64,000 nucleotides of DNA from Forficula auricularia (taxonomy: Eukaryota; Arthropoda; Insecta; Dermaptera; Forficulidae). The stretch is from NCBI GenBank assembly GCA_024734495.1, contig JALMQS010000817.1:1-64000 (forward strand), given 5' to 3'. Under the pieces are notes generated by a model, which saw only the letters and a program-made list of their open reading frames with translations, was not told the DNA's origin and ran no database searches. Position 1 is the first letter of the stretch. Each line of letters begins with the position of its first letter. This document shows, piece after piece, positions 1 to 11,549 of the stretch. The position numbers were made by a program, and so were the translations under genes.

Positions 1-311
1 AACATTTGAATTTTACAAGGCCAAAAGAATCCCTGCTTGAAACTCATAACATCAATTTCTTAGTTAAATAAAAGTATGAAAATTAACACAAGGTTCAGCA
101 GGGTGAGGGAAAACTCCCCCGGATTAAGTAAAAATTTTAAATACCATATATTATAAATTTATATAATTATTTGCAACGAAATTTTCTCTGAAGAGACGGA
201 CTGGTAGAACTTTTAATTGAAAGTAATGAAAGGCAGCCCAGGGGTAGTGAGAAAAGGAAAAAATTAACACATATCAAATAATGTGTAATTTATTGGAATC
301 CTTCCTCCTTT

Positions 312-366
312 CCTTTCAAACCAACGTTTCGTAGGATTGTTCCCTCCTTTTTCAGGGTTTCAAGGG
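312..366 (-). ncRNA. Hammerhead-like motif, degenerate
   Basis: On the minus strand the core reads CTGAAAA (G8 lost), stem II is interrupted (GGAGG against CCTAC), and GAAACGTT follows with T at the cleavage position. Stem I sequences resemble those of 1460-1514. A decayed relative. Confidence 0.35.
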
Positions 367-814
367 GTCAATGAAGGAAACAAATAAAATGCTTCCTTTC
401 TCTCTACATAGTAGTGTTTAAAACTTTTTTCTTCTTTAGCAGAAGCATAGAAAAACAATTTCATTTTTCTCTCTCTTTTAATTATATAATTGATATAAGT
501 AATTAAGAGAGAGAAGAAAAAATTGTCTCTTCTATGCTTCTACTAAAGAGGAAAAAGTTTTAAACACTGCTATGGAGAGAGGAAGGAAGAATTTAACAAT
601 TTTTTAATACGTTGATAAGAATTGAGGCCCAAAGAATTATCCAAATATTTTTTTGAATAATAAATTAATGAATTTGGCTGATGACTTGGATTTCGACAAA
701 AATTTTCACATTCATAGTGGACAGTCCCCTTCGTAGCCTCTGCATAAATTTTCGGGCCCAGGGCCCAACATCTGAAACGATCCCCTTATTATGGAATGTT
801 TTATTGAAATGGAA

Positions 815-910
815 TAATTAAAAAAAAATGTCACGGCCGGATCCGAGCCCGGGACCCACGGTTGCACCTTGGACCCCCCTTTGCGGGGCTGGGTTACACA
901 TTGTGCCGTT
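815..910 (-). repeat. tRNA-like SINE fragment
   Basis: On the minus strand a B-box-like stretch (GGGCTCGGATCC, near 838-850) lies downstream of an A-box-like segment near 890-905. It is GC-rich against an AT-rich background, sits inside the composite foldback region and has no cloverleaf, so it looks like a SINE remnant and not a tRNA gene. Confidence 0.35.
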
Positions 911-1459
911 GAATTAGGATAAACAACTAAATTCGTGACAGCCAAGTTCATGAAAATAATTAAAATTAAAATTTTAGAATCCACAAATCTAGGTTGTCAT
1001 TCAAAATGGAAATTAAAAACTATTTTCTCAACTTCATTACCCCGCTGAAATTTAATTGACGCACAGATTTCACTACTTTTTCGAACTTTTTTTCATAGAA
1101 ATGTTTTGGGTGGGATATAATTTTAATCAAATATGTCTGATCAAAATCTGGTTATTCTACATTTTTGAAAGTTGAAATAAAATATTTGAAAACTTGAATT
1201 TTTACTAAAATTTTAACTTACTAAACCTAACTACTAAATATGAAGAAATGCTCAACATTCTATTAACAAAAAATAAATATCTACTAATTAATGAACTAAA
1301 GAAAAGTTCAATTGTCAAAAGAGAAAAATTAGGGGTAAAATAAAAAAAAAAATAATAAAAAATAATTGAACGTAATGGAAAGCAGCCCAGAGGTAGTGAG
1401 GAAAGAAAAAATTAACACATATCAAATGAGGTGTAATTTGTTGGAATCCTTCCTCCTTT

Positions 1460-1514
1460 CCTTTCAAACCGACGTTTCGGAGGATTTTTCCCTCCTTCTT
1501 CAGGGTTTCAAAGG
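1460..1514 (-). ncRNA. Hammerhead-ribozyme-like motif (best copy)
   Basis: Read on the minus strand: stem I strand CCTTTGAAACC (1514-1504), core CTGAAGA (1503-1497), one extra A, stem II GGAGG/CCTCC around a 7-nt loop, GAA, palindromic ACGT (stem III, 1475-1472), C17 at 1471, then GGTTTGAAAGG (1470-1460). Stem I pairs at 10 of 11 positions with one internal G-G mismatch. The order matches a type I hammerhead with a minimal, dimer-type stem III. The extra A between A9 and stem II is non-canonical, so activity is not assured. Confidence 0.6.
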
Positions 1515-1815
1515 GTCAATGGAATGAAACAAATAAAATGTTTTCCTTCTTCTCTCCACAGAAGAGCCCAAAAACCCTCTTCATTTTTAACAAAGGCGAT
1601 ATAGAAAACAATTTCTTCCTCCTTTTCTTAATTAGGAGGAAAAAAAAATTTCTTCATTTTTAACAAAGGCATAGAAAAACAATTTTTTCCTCCTTTTCTT
1701 AATTAGGAGGAAAAAAAATTGCTTTTCTATGCCTTTGTTAAAAATGAAGAGAGCCCGCGAACACTTGCACTGTGGAGAGAAGAAGGAACACATTTTATTT
1801 GTTTCATTCATTGAG

Positions 1816-1866
1816 CCTTTGAAACCCTGAAGATGGAAAAATCCTCCGAAGCGTCGGTTTGAAAGG
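1816..1866 (+). ncRNA. Hammerhead-like motif, diverged, opposite arm
   Basis: Same stem I strands as the motif at 1460-1514 (CCTTTGAAACC and GGTTTGAAAGG), core CTGAAGA at 1827-1833 with an extra T, then a weakened stem II. The conserved GAAA is GAAG here, so the A15.1-U16.1 pair would be changed. Probably inactive. Confidence 0.45.
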
Positions 1867-2264
1867 AAAGGAGGAAGGATTCCAATAAATTACACCTTAT
1901 TTGATATGTGTTAATTTTTTCTTTCCTCACTATCTCTGGGCTGCCTTCCATTACATTCAATTAAAGTTTCTACCAGTCCGTCTCTCTCCAGAGAAAATTT
2001 CGTTGCAAAAAAATAATAAAAAATATTTTTTACTCAACCCCATATGATTGGATTACCAGAAAGTTCTTTAAAATCAATTCAAAAATTACATCTAATCATT
2101 TTAATTTTGACACCCCAGTCGCGCGCGATGAGTGCTATAGTGTTGCTTCCACCTTGAACATTTTTTTAACTTTACTTTGATTTAAGAATACGTAAAAATT
2201 ATCATGGATGGGAAAAACTGTTTTTAATACTGTTTTTAAAATTAAAAGTTCAAATTTCTTGGTT

Positions 2265-2430
2265 TTGTGTGTTGGAGGGAAGAATCCTCCGAAACGTCGG
2301 CTTAAAAGGATAGGAGGAAAGAAAGAAAGGAATGACAATCCAATAAATACACCTTATTTGGAGACGTGATAATTATTTCTTTCTTAACTACCCCTGGGCT
2401 GCCTTCCATTACTTTCAGCTCAAACTTCTA
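2265..2430 (+). repeat. Half copy of the 171-2007 foldback family
   Basis: GGAGGGAAGAATCCTCC then GAAACGTCGG, followed by the family's 3' part (CTGGGCTGCCTTCCATTAC near 2396). The CTGANGA core is missing, so only the second half of the hammerhead-like motif is left. It lies about 210 bp upstream of the small secreted-protein gene. Confidence 0.55.
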
Positions 2431-2643
2431 GGTTTTGTGTGTTCGAAATTTAAGAGGAAATATGTTCACTGCCCAGGCTCTTATTTTTAGACCTTTTAAG
2501 TCATAATGGAAATTACTGTGCCCATGTTAGAAGCACAAAAAGCAACAACTGAGATTTTATTTGTTCTTTATTTATGGGTTTTTAGCATAATTCACTAAAC
2601 AAAATTTAATTTTCTTTTTTAACTTTGGGTCTAATTTAGAAAG

Positions 2644-3059
2644 ATGAAGTTAATCTTCGTACTTCTCCTTGTGGCATTTCTGGCGCTTTTCATTGATGAA
2701 TGCAACGGTTTACGATGCATTTGTGATAAATCTAAATGTGAAGAAAATAAGCCGCAGTGTGACGAGTATGTCTCTGACATTTGTTCTTGTTGCGTCAATC
2801 GATGTGCTCAAGTATGTAAATACCTTATCAACTTATCATTTATAAAACAATAACTCAATAACAACATGAGTTAGTTTTTATGCATTAATTCTATTTCAAT
2901 TGATTATAGAAAAAAAATGAAATTTGCGGAGGCGCTTGGAACATGAAAGGAATCTGTGGAAAAGGTCTTCTCTGTGATAAAGGATTACCACCTTCCGGAG
3001 TTTTGCCTGAAGATCATGTAAATAATGGAGAAGGCATCTGCAAAGTGGCTCTAACTTAA
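2644..3059 (+). CDS. Small secreted IGFBP-like cysteine-rich protein (2 exons)
   Basis: Two coding exons: 2644-2811 and 2910-3059, with donor CAA|GTATGT, acceptor GATTATAG and phase 0 at both sites. They give 105 residues. The N-terminus (MKLIFVLLLVAFLALF, cut probably after CNG) is a signal peptide. The mature part has 12 cysteines: eight in exon 1, including a CSCC cluster, and four in exon 2 within CGG and CGKGLLC contexts. This spacing matches the IGFBP N-terminal domain as found alone in arthropod single-IGFBP-domain proteins. Such proteins are secreted; some act in immunity or growth signalling and related folds occur in venoms, but the role here is unknown. Upstream TCTAATTTAG just before AAAGATG could be an acceptor for a 5' UTR intron. 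AATAAA sites follow at 3151 and 3215. The fold assignment is good; no ligand can be inferred. Confidence 0.8.
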
Positions 3060-5633
3060 ATTGAAACATAATCCTTCCATAATTATTTTTTATTTTCAAA
3101 ATAATTTCAATGTTTATATTATTATTAAGTATTATTATTATTTTTTTTTTAATAAATTATATAATATTTTGTGATAAATAGTAAAGAATTCGAGAAAATT
3201 TTATTTATGGAATGAATAAAAATTGTATTGCCTTCTTAAACCCGAATACCTTGACTTAATGATTTATCTTTTTTAGCTGCTGAATTTATTCCTTTAAGGC
3301 TTACAGCAGGGTGACCAACCTTTTCAGCAGGCGGACGAAATTTCAGAAATAATATTTCCTATCGGGCCATAGAAACGTAATTTTTTTGTAGCTATTTTTT
3401 TGGCGACCAAATAAAAACAAAACAAAAAAATAAAAACAAAAAAAAACAAAAAAAATAAAAAAAAAAAATATAAGATTTGTATTTTTTTGAAGAAAATAAA
3501 AAATAACTGAGAATTAAACATTTTATTAAACAATTTAAAAAATATTTAAAATTGAACGTCTGACTTTGTTTTTTATAGAGTTAAGTGCATCAAAAATTGA
3601 TCTCGACGCGGAAACAGTTTTCTAAATGAATATCAGTAATTGGTGTTCCCACTTGTGATTTGATGTGCTTCATACAAAGCTGGTGATAAAAATATATACT
3701 AGTCCAGTGGTTCCTAATCTAGGGGTATTTACCCCAATAGGGGTAAAATAGCTACTTGAAGGGGGGAATGAGACTAATTAATATCTGTTGAAGGTGACGG
3801 ATTCAATTTTTCCGCTACGGGGCGGGCCGAGGCGAGGATGGTCGGAGCGGCCGCTCACTAATTTGAGGTTTGTCTAGATATAAACTTACCATAATATTTT
3901 TTTCTCAAATCGGGAGGATTTCGAGAGTTTGTCAAAATAAAAAAATGAACAATTTCTATTATGATTTTACAAATAGAGAATTATATTAAACACAGTATTT
4001 ATGATTCAAAAAGTTGGTGTTTTTTGTCAAGTGGTTAACTAAGAAAAACAATTAAGTACTAATGATTTTTAATTTCTCTTAACTGAACTAAGCTATTAAT
4101 ATATATGTATCACTAGCATGAACTCAGGTTACAAATTACTCTCCTCGCAGGCGGACCTGGTATTAAATTACGCATAAAAATAAATATTTGCTCATTGTGT
4201 TTTAAAATGTCTGAAACGCGGAGAAAAATATTTTTCAACTATGATTTTTTCTCTTTCTGTGTCTGCATATCCATGATAGCCCAAGAACGAAGTCAAAAAG
4301 TTCGTTTGTATCAATACATAGTACTGATTAGATTTTGTAATATCTCGTTCAAAAGACAGAAAATATTATTTTTTGAATTATTTTATTGAGATTTTAAGAG
4401 GATGTTATATTTAGTATAGCCTTAAATGAACAATTTATATATAAGTTTATTAATAATTACTAGAGCAGCTCTAGTGTACCGAATCTTGAAAAATTTTCAC
4501 TTTTTTATTATTTAATGTGTGAGTGAGCGATTCTTTCATTAGAATCTGATCAATGAAAATAACTTCAAAGAGCACGGATAGAATAATTTCTCTTTCTTTA
4601 GAGCTAAGCTCTATTACAAGGGTGCCAAATACAAGTTCAAACCTGTTTCAGACTATTAGAGATTAATTTCTTAATTTCTATTATTCTAGGAATGGCCTTT
4701 TGCACTCGAACCAAAACGATACCTACTCGTTATAGAGAGAGAGAATATTCAATTGGACTTCATTAAAATTCAGACAAAAATATACAAAAGAAATTACTTG
4801 TTGCTGGCTCTAACTAGCGTAGCGTAGTCTTGAAAAAGTTTTTACTTTTTCTTCTATTTCTTTGTATTTTTAATCGCGTCGAGAAATTCACTAAAATTTA
4901 GTTCACAATTAACTTTTCCGAGGCAGCACTTAATAATTTTTTCCAAAAAACTGGACAAAATGACAAACTGACCTGGACACCTGGACTATACCTTCAAACC
5001 GGCACAGTCTCGGTCAAACCTAGTCGTATGGTAAGCCTATCTAAATATCAGTGTTGTTCACATTCGCAGAAAGAAATAATCTGAGCTAAACCGGCTGGCA
5101 GATTAGACTTTGAAAAATATTATATGTACGTAACTTTATTTGAAATCACAATGAATTAATATAACTTGATTTTCATTTGACCTTTATATTATAAAACTAA
5201 TTTGTATAAGAAAAGGAAACTTTTTTTCTAGTTCTCAAAAAGTAAATTTGTTTTTATTGTCATAGGATTAGCTAATTTTTATATTTAAATATATAGTAAT
5301 CATACCATCAAATTTCTACAAATTCAAACTGAAAGAAAATTGAGAATTTTTAGTAAAAAATCAAATGACAAAAGAATCAATAATAAATAATAAATTTTAG
5401 TTTTATATTCTCATAATTTATATTTTTTAACAAGGGTTAAAGAGACATGGCTTGCTTGGTCACAAGGGCAATGTAACTGAAAAGACTAAAAACCACTGTA
5501 CTAAGATATTCAGCGCCTGAAAACGCAACCAGCAATGCAGGCCGTTCTATTTGAATGCATAACCTTCACTTTACAGGCACGGCGCTGAATTACTTCAATT
5601 ATAAAGGCTTGCATAATTATGTCAAAAACACAT
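3060..5633. other. Intergenic, no gene seen
   Basis: AT-rich sequence with an A-rich stretch (3410-3470) and short hAT-like end motifs: CCAACCTTTT near 3313 and a CAGTGGTTCCTAATCTAGGGG block at 3714. No ORF with protein-like composition. Confidence 0.5.
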
Positions 5634-5637
5634 CTAC

Positions 5638-8343
5638 GAGTCATTCCGTGCCAAATCAACACATTTTAAATAAAAATTTTACCTCACCACTTTAGATTTT
5701 CTTGAAATTTGGTACACTGATATATTGTGCTAATATGAATGAAAATACAAAATTTCAAATTTTTATCTTGAATAGTTTTTTTTATGCCACCTTTTCTTGG
5801 GACGACCTCTACTTCTTATTCCAACCGGCTTGTTGGTCATCACTTTCTTTACTAGCCGGTCTTCTGTCTTTCTTCCTACATGCGCGTACCATTCTGTTCT
5901 TCTTCTCTTGATCCATTCTCCACCTTTTCTGTATTCCACATTTTTCTCTAATATCTTCACTCTTCATTCTATCGAGCCTGGTCACGTTCATTATCCTTCG
6001 CAATGTCTTCATTTCTGTTGTTTCCAATAATTGAGACGTTTTTGCAGTGTCGGGTCTTGTATGTTAATATTGGGCGTACCACGGTTTTGTAGACTCGTAC
6101 CTTGGCGTCCGTTCTTATATATTAGTTTGACCAGATTGCACTGTTAAGGCAACCCGATATTTTCGATGCCTTTATTGCTTGATGTTTTACCTCTGATTCT
6201 AGGTCTCGATAAGAGGTCACTTGGATTCCAAGGTACGTGAACGACTTGACTTGTTCGACAATCGTATCGTATAGTTGTAGTTTACATCGGAGTGGTATTT
6301 TAGAGATTGTGAGAGTTTTGGTCTTCTTGGTTGACAGGGTTAGACCGAATTTATGTGCAACACAACTGAATTTATACAGGAGGCGTTGGAGGGAATCTTC
6401 ATCTTCTGCAACGAGTGCTGCATCGTCTGCATAGCAAACCACACAGCCTTGTGAAGTTTTCAAAAAATCGCAAAAAAACCACGAACAAACAATTTTGAAA
6501 CTGCTCTAAAAGCTGTCTTAATTGAGTTAGAGAAGAGGGACAGGTGTCATTTTGCAGCTTTTTTAATGCTCTTTTCAGAGACATACAACATGATATAGGT
6601 TGTAATATTTTTTTTTTTCAAAATGTAAATCAAATTTTTTATTTTGATTTTTTCTAAAAAGTACCATTTTAAAATTTTCAAAAAATTCTGTAAATAGATA
6701 GTTCTTTCATAAACTACTATGCAAAGTATAATGATGGGATGGTAATGGGGTCTATGTTTAAAAAAATTATTACTGACTCTTGTTTTTCATAAATACCCAG
6801 TTTTGACCAAATAATAATGATTTTAATGTAGTGAAACGACATTTTATGAAAAATCACTTTGTGTATATTAAACTATGTTTATTAAATAAACACTATGTGC
6901 TCGTTAAATAAGTGTTTAATAATAAATTCATGAAACATATATTTCTTAGGCTATATTTAAATGGCGGTTTCGGGCAAAATTGCTAGGGCTGTATAACAAA
7001 ATGACATTATAAAAATCTACAATTCAAGTTGAACATATTGTTTTGTTGTTTGGTGAATACATGAATAATTATTTCATTAGGTCAGCTTTACAATAGTTAG
7101 CAGATTTTATAACAAGACTATATATTTATGAGGGATATTGAAGGGTGAGATTTATTTTAACTTCATTAAAAATTTACACAGAACTAAAAATATTAATTGT
7201 AAACCAATAAGAAATAAATTAGTTATTAAAACACACAAAAAAACACAGAAGTTTAAAGTATCAATTGTTTTATGTAAGGTATAACAACTATTTTACATTA
7301 TGGAATTGATAACTAAGACATTACTAACATTTAAAACACTACTTGTCAGCAAGGACTCTAGTCACTGAATGAATGAATGCTTGTGGGGACAGACTGGCTT
7401 TTGGCACACTGGTATTTGTTTTAACTTGCTCTCAACCACAGACAGGTTCCAACTTGCTAGACCTGCAGAGACTGGATCAAGTGAATGCAAGGGAAATTTC
7501 TATTTAAGATAACCTGTGCTTATCAAACTATTTAGCCTACAACAATACTTATTGTAAATTAACTAACTTTTCATGACATAGCATAAATTGATTTAATTTA
7601 TTTAAAATGTTGGTGTTTATTTGTCTTAGTTTTTACTAATACTTTTATAAGACTAATTTAAAGTACAATCCATTCATATTTTTCATGAAAGCATTTATAA
7701 GACTATTTTTAATCTCTACTATTAAACACTTATTTAACTAGCACAGAGTGTTTATTTAATAAACATAGTTTAATATACACAAAGTGATTTTTCATAAAAT
7801 GTCGTTTCACTACATTAAAATCATTATTATTTGGTCAAAACTGGGTATTTATGAAAAACAAGAGTCAGTAATAATTTTTTTAAACATAGACCCCATTACC
7901 ATACCATCATTATACTTTACATAGTAGTTTATGAAAGTAATACATATCTATTTACAGAATTTTTTTGAAAATTTTAAAAGTGGTACTTTTTAGAAAAAAT
8001 CAAAATCAAAAATTTGAATTACATTTTGAAAAAAAAATTTTATTACAACCTATGTCATGTTGTATGTCTCTGAAAAGAGCATTAAAAAGCTGCAAAATGA
8101 CACCTGTCCCACCTCTCTAACTCAATTAAGACAGCTTTTAGAGCAGTTTCAAAATTGTTTGTTCGTGGTTTTTTTTGCGATTTTTTGAAAACTTCACAAG
8201 GCCGTATAAAAAAACTATTCAAGATAAAAATTTGAAATTTTGTATTTTTATTCATATTAGCACAGCATATCAGTGTACCAAATTTCAAGAAAATCTAAAG
8301 TGGTGAGGTAAAATGGGTGTGTTGAGTTGACATGGAATGACCC
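5638..8343. mobile_element. Palindromic DNA transposon, 2.7 kb, TSD CTAC
   Basis: Termini GAGTCATTCC (5638) and GGAATGACCC (ending 8343) are inverted and flanked by the direct repeat CTAC (5634-5637 and 8344-8347). The inverted arms extend from 5638 to about 6940 (interrupted by a LINE insert) and from about 7700 to 8343. They share long matching runs such as the block around 6780-6900 and 7740-7860. The 7.0-7.7 kb centre is unique and non-coding. No transposase is visible, so it is non-autonomous; the superfamily is unresolved. Confidence 0.75.
5786..6446 (-). pseudogene. Non-LTR retrotransposon RT fragment, broken
   Basis: Minus-strand reading contains the RT catalytic motif YADDAALVAED (about 6433-6401), then KTLT and SFTYLGI, as in jockey/RTE-type reverse transcriptases. 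Downstream, in other frames, come VRVYKTVVRP, TLRRIMNVTRLDRM, RRRTEWYAHVGR and GRPKKRW, the usual C-terminal order of LINE RT ORFs. At least two frameshifts and a stop break the reading frame, and the 5' part of the RT is absent. The fragment interrupts one arm of the 5638-8343 palindrome: the other arm runs straight through the equivalent point (ACGGCCTTGTG), so the LINE inserted later. Confidence 0.8.
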
Positions 8344-8959
8344 CTACATGTCTTTCTGTATCTTTTAGCCAGCCGTGAAACCAAACAAAAATTAAAGAAA
8401 AAGTTGAATTTTTTTCAAGACTCCGAATGCTCCGAATGATCCAGATATTTTGAGAGACGTGAAACTATATATTATTTAAGAAATTAAAAAAAAATTAACG
8501 TCTTGGAAAAATGGCAAGCAATAAGGACCTGTCTTTTCACTAAAATTACCTTTCTTGGCTTTCTGACTATGAATGTAACTACATTAAATTTAAAATTTCT
8601 AAATTCCTTAAATGTAATTTAAAAAAATGAAAAACTCTAAGTCTCTTGTCAAAAACTTTAAATAGTCCACTCTAAATCTAATACCCTGTATTGCAAAAAT
8701 GATATTTTTTCAGAACCTCACGATCATTTCGGGTTTTCTATCGAATATTAATTTTTTCTTTTAAATATAGGGCTTTTCTCTTATAAATTTTTTCTTAATT
8801 GGTTTCTTGGATTGAAAATTCTATAATTTTAATTATTTTTACCTCTCCCCTTTTCCCGCTGAGCAAAATTTCAATTAAAATATTTAAACCTAATATAAAC
8901 TAACTAAAAATGAATATTCATTTTAATATCCTTACTGTATTTTATAATTTTTAAGAAAA

Positions 8960-9895
8960 AAATAAAAACCGACTTCAAAAAATTAAATGCAACAAATAAA
9001 ATACACTAAAAGGTATAAAATAATTATTAACTTATTTAGTTAGAACCAAACGACGAAATATTAACATTAAATTACTTTTTGAAGTCGGTACCAAACAAAC
9101 TATACCTATAAGCGAGCGTACCCACCAAACGTACTAAGTAAGATCCGTCGGAGTGCGATTCATAAAAATAATTTTAAAGGAAAAAATAAAAGCCGACTTC
9201 AAAAATTAAATGCAACAAATATAAAATACACTAAAAGGTATAAAATAATTATTATCTTATTTAGTTACAACTAAACGACGAAATATTAACATGAAATTAC
9301 TTTTGAAGTCGGTACCAAACAAACTATACCTATAAGCGAGCGTACCCGCCAAACGTACTAAGTAAGATCAGTCGAGTGCGATTCATAAAAGGTATATGTT
9401 TGGCACCAACTTCAAAAAGTAATTTCATGTTAATATTTCGTCGTTTAGTTGTAACTAAATAAGTTAATAATTATTTTATACCTTTTAGTGTATTTTATTT
9501 GTTGCATTTAATTTTTGAAGTCGGTTTTATTTTTTTCTTAAAAATTATTTTTTATTTTTCTCTTTTTAGTGATGTTATTAATAGTGATCATATCGTCAGA
9601 ACTTGACCAAATTAATATGACACCATCCCTAAGACACTCCCATTTCGGATAAAAAAAGAACCATCGAAATCGGTTCATAAACAAAGAAGTTAGGTCTAAA
9701 CAAACCTAATAAAAAAGGTCTAATACCTATGAAAAAAAAACGAAAAAAATGGGACCAACCGGAAGCTAGACTGGACCCAATGCAAAAAAATTTTTCAAAA
9801 TCGGTTGACAATTGGCGGAGATATGAGGTAACATAGGCACAAAAAAAAAATCAGTCGAATAGAGAACCTCCTCCTTTTTTGAAGTCGGTTAAAAA
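8960..9895. mobile_element. Composite GACTTCAAAAA-end MITE
   Basis: It starts with ACCGACTTCAAAAAATTAAATG and ends with CCTCCTTTTTTGAAGTCGGTTAA. Inside are two near-tandem ~210-bp units (8960-9170, 9185-9390) and an inverted copy (9395-9530), all carrying AACGACGAAATATTAACAT. A second copy with the same order lies at 58532-59600. No coding sequence. Confidence 0.7.
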
Positions 9896-9975
9896 TAGAA
9901 AGCACACATAATTTAAATAAAATAAAAAGCACACATAATTTAAATGAAATAGAAAGCACACATAATTTAAAAAAG
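9895..9975 (+). repeat. 27-bp tandem repeat, 3 copies
   Basis: AGCACACATAATTTAAAT starts at 9901, 9928 and 9955, giving an exact 27-bp period with small substitutions, directly abutting the MITE end. Confidence 0.85.
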
Positions 9976-10099
9976 GGATCGTCAATAAATTAAGTCACAC
10001 AGTAAGGGGAGGGGGGGCTCAATTAAAATGTAACAGAATGTGACACATGGGGGGTCTAACTATATTGAAATTCATTTAACGTAATTTATAGACGGTCCC

Positions 10100-10470
10100 A
10101 AAGAGATGAGATCTGAACGGGTACCAGGTTCCCTAGCAGTTGCTTAAATCATAGCTATAGGAATGTACAACGTTCTTCAATTGATTTAAAAGAAAATTTG
10201 TTGCGTTCTTTGATATTGAATTTATAACTTGCCAAGTTTTAATAGTCAATAAATAAACGTGATAATATTTCATACAAGCTTAAAATTTAACTTTGCTAGT
10301 CGTTCTATTTTTCAATTTAGTTGGATATAAAACTTGCCAAGTTATAATTTCAATATCAAATAACGTAAAAATTTTCTTTTAAATCAATTGAAGAATGTTG
10401 TACATTCCTATAGCTATGATTTAAAGAACTCCTATGGAACTTGGTGCCCGTTCAGATCTCAACTCTTTTA
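10100..10470. repeat. Foldback (MITE-like) element
   Basis: GAGATCTGAACGGGTACCAGG (10110) and the complement CCTATGGAACTTGGTGCCCG...AGATCTC (to about 10462) are inverted. The match continues inward through CATAGCTATAGGAATGTACA and CAATTGATTTAAAAGAAAAT on both arms (~150 bp). Confidence 0.7.
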
Positions 10471-10654
10471 TCGGTGACGCCGACAACACTGAACGTTGTT
10501 TGTATCGCCCCTTTTCACATTTATGTTTTTGGTGGGATTTTATTAAAAAAAAGTTATTCATATCTTCTAAAAATGATTCAACTTTAAGTTAAAATCTGGT
10601 GTTAATAAAATATTTTTTAATTATAAAAAAAATGTATTTGGAAGAAAATAATAT

Positions 10655-10920
10655 TGAGTGGATATTGATGAGGCAGTCCAACATTATAATTCTGCTGAGA
10701 ATGAAATACAATATATTATTGTTACTGCCACTGAAAGAGGATACAGAGGGGAATGTAGCATTGGATTTCCTTCAATGACTTTTAAAAACCCTGAGAAGGA
10801 GGCAATAGCCTCCGAAACGTCGGTTTATGAATAAAAAGTTAGTGTAAATTATCTCCTTTTTTGGACTATCTCATCAATATCCACATTCACTTATCAGTCC
10901 GTCTCCAAAAATTACTCCAA
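10655..10920 (+). mobile_element. Foldback element with hammerhead-like centre
   Basis: Ends are GAGTGGATATTGATGAGGC (10657) and CTCATCAATATCCACATTCA (about 10868-10888), then CAGTCCGTCTCC, a block shared with the 171-2007 element. A related copy lies at 19965-20125. The centre holds the motif at 10786-10826. Confidence 0.55.
10786..10826 (+). ncRNA. Hammerhead-like motif
   Basis: AAACC (stem I) then CTGAGA plus A, stem II GGAGGC/GCCTCC around AATA, GAA, palindromic ACGT, C, then GGTTT closing stem I (5 bp). Stem II is a perfect 6-bp hairpin. The core lacks N7 (CTGAGA instead of CTGANGA), so it is probably impaired. Confidence 0.5.
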
Positions 10921-11330
10921 TCTTAGAAAATAATATTTTTTATATAAAGTAATATATTGTGAAATTTTATTTTATAAATTTGCTTTGTAAATAATGTCAG
11001 AGAATCTTAATGCTTATTATAGCATGAGAGCATTAGAGGTGAAGCACAGAAATTGTAGCTGGTAAATCATAAAGGATATTATAATTAATTCATCAAAAAT
11101 ATAATTAAAAGGAATTGTAAGAAAATATCTATATATTTCATAATAATTTATATTAATATTTACAAATAAAAATATTCATAAGAAAAGTATATTTAAATTT
11201 ATGTACAAATTATTAATATGTATAATCTCTTTCGCGTATATAACGTTAACAATATTATATTAAACAGTATTGTTTATTTATGGTAAATAAATGTTAAAGA
11301 GCAATTGATTAGTTTAAAAATTTGGCATCT

Positions 11331-11549
11331 TCATGAAGACTGTCGGGATTTTGTTGACACCGACTCGGGGTTGGTGAATACAAAGGCCAAGAATCCAAAA
11401 AGCAACCAGAACACAGCGAAGCCGATGGTGGCTACTGCGGGTATCGGACTTGCTGATGGCATGGCTGGCAGCATACCCGCAAACTGAAGAGCGGCTGTAC
11501 CGTTTGGGACAGGACACGGCGCTTGTACAATAATATCCTGATGCTGTAC
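11331..11549 (-). CDS. ABCG8-like exon 14 (TM6, stop)
   Basis: Acceptor TTTGCAAACAG, 72 codons and stop at 11331-11333. External loop with two Cys and NGT, then TM6 (AVATIGFAVFWLLFGFLAFVF) and a short Ser-rich tail. An AATAAA on the minus strand at 11278-11273 is a plausible poly(A) signal, giving a very short 3' UTR. Confidence 0.92.
   Translation of the reverse strand, partial: VQHQDIIVQAPCPVPNGTAALQFAGMLPAMPSASPIPAVATIGFAVFWLLFGFLAFVFTNPESVSTKSRQSS

Larger units (their letters stand above)
171..2007. mobile_element. Composite palindromic element with hammerhead-like motifs
   Basis: The outer ends are inverted copies: TTGCAACGAAATTTTCTCTG at 171 pairs with the complement ending at about 2007, followed on both sides by a GAGACGGACTGGTAGAA-like block. 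Inside, 1363-1966 is a long foldback whose arms both carry a CTGAAGA...GAAACGTC hammerhead-like motif. The 5' part (185-600) is a second, diverged copy with its own hairpin (about 408-590). No ORF for a transposase or reverse transcriptase is visible, so it is non-autonomous. A Penelope- or retrozyme-related origin is inferred only from the ribozyme-like motifs. Confidence 0.6.

Noticed and set aside
712..984. 90-aa minus-strand ORF
   Set aside because: Covers the tRNA-like SINE remnant; not protein-like.
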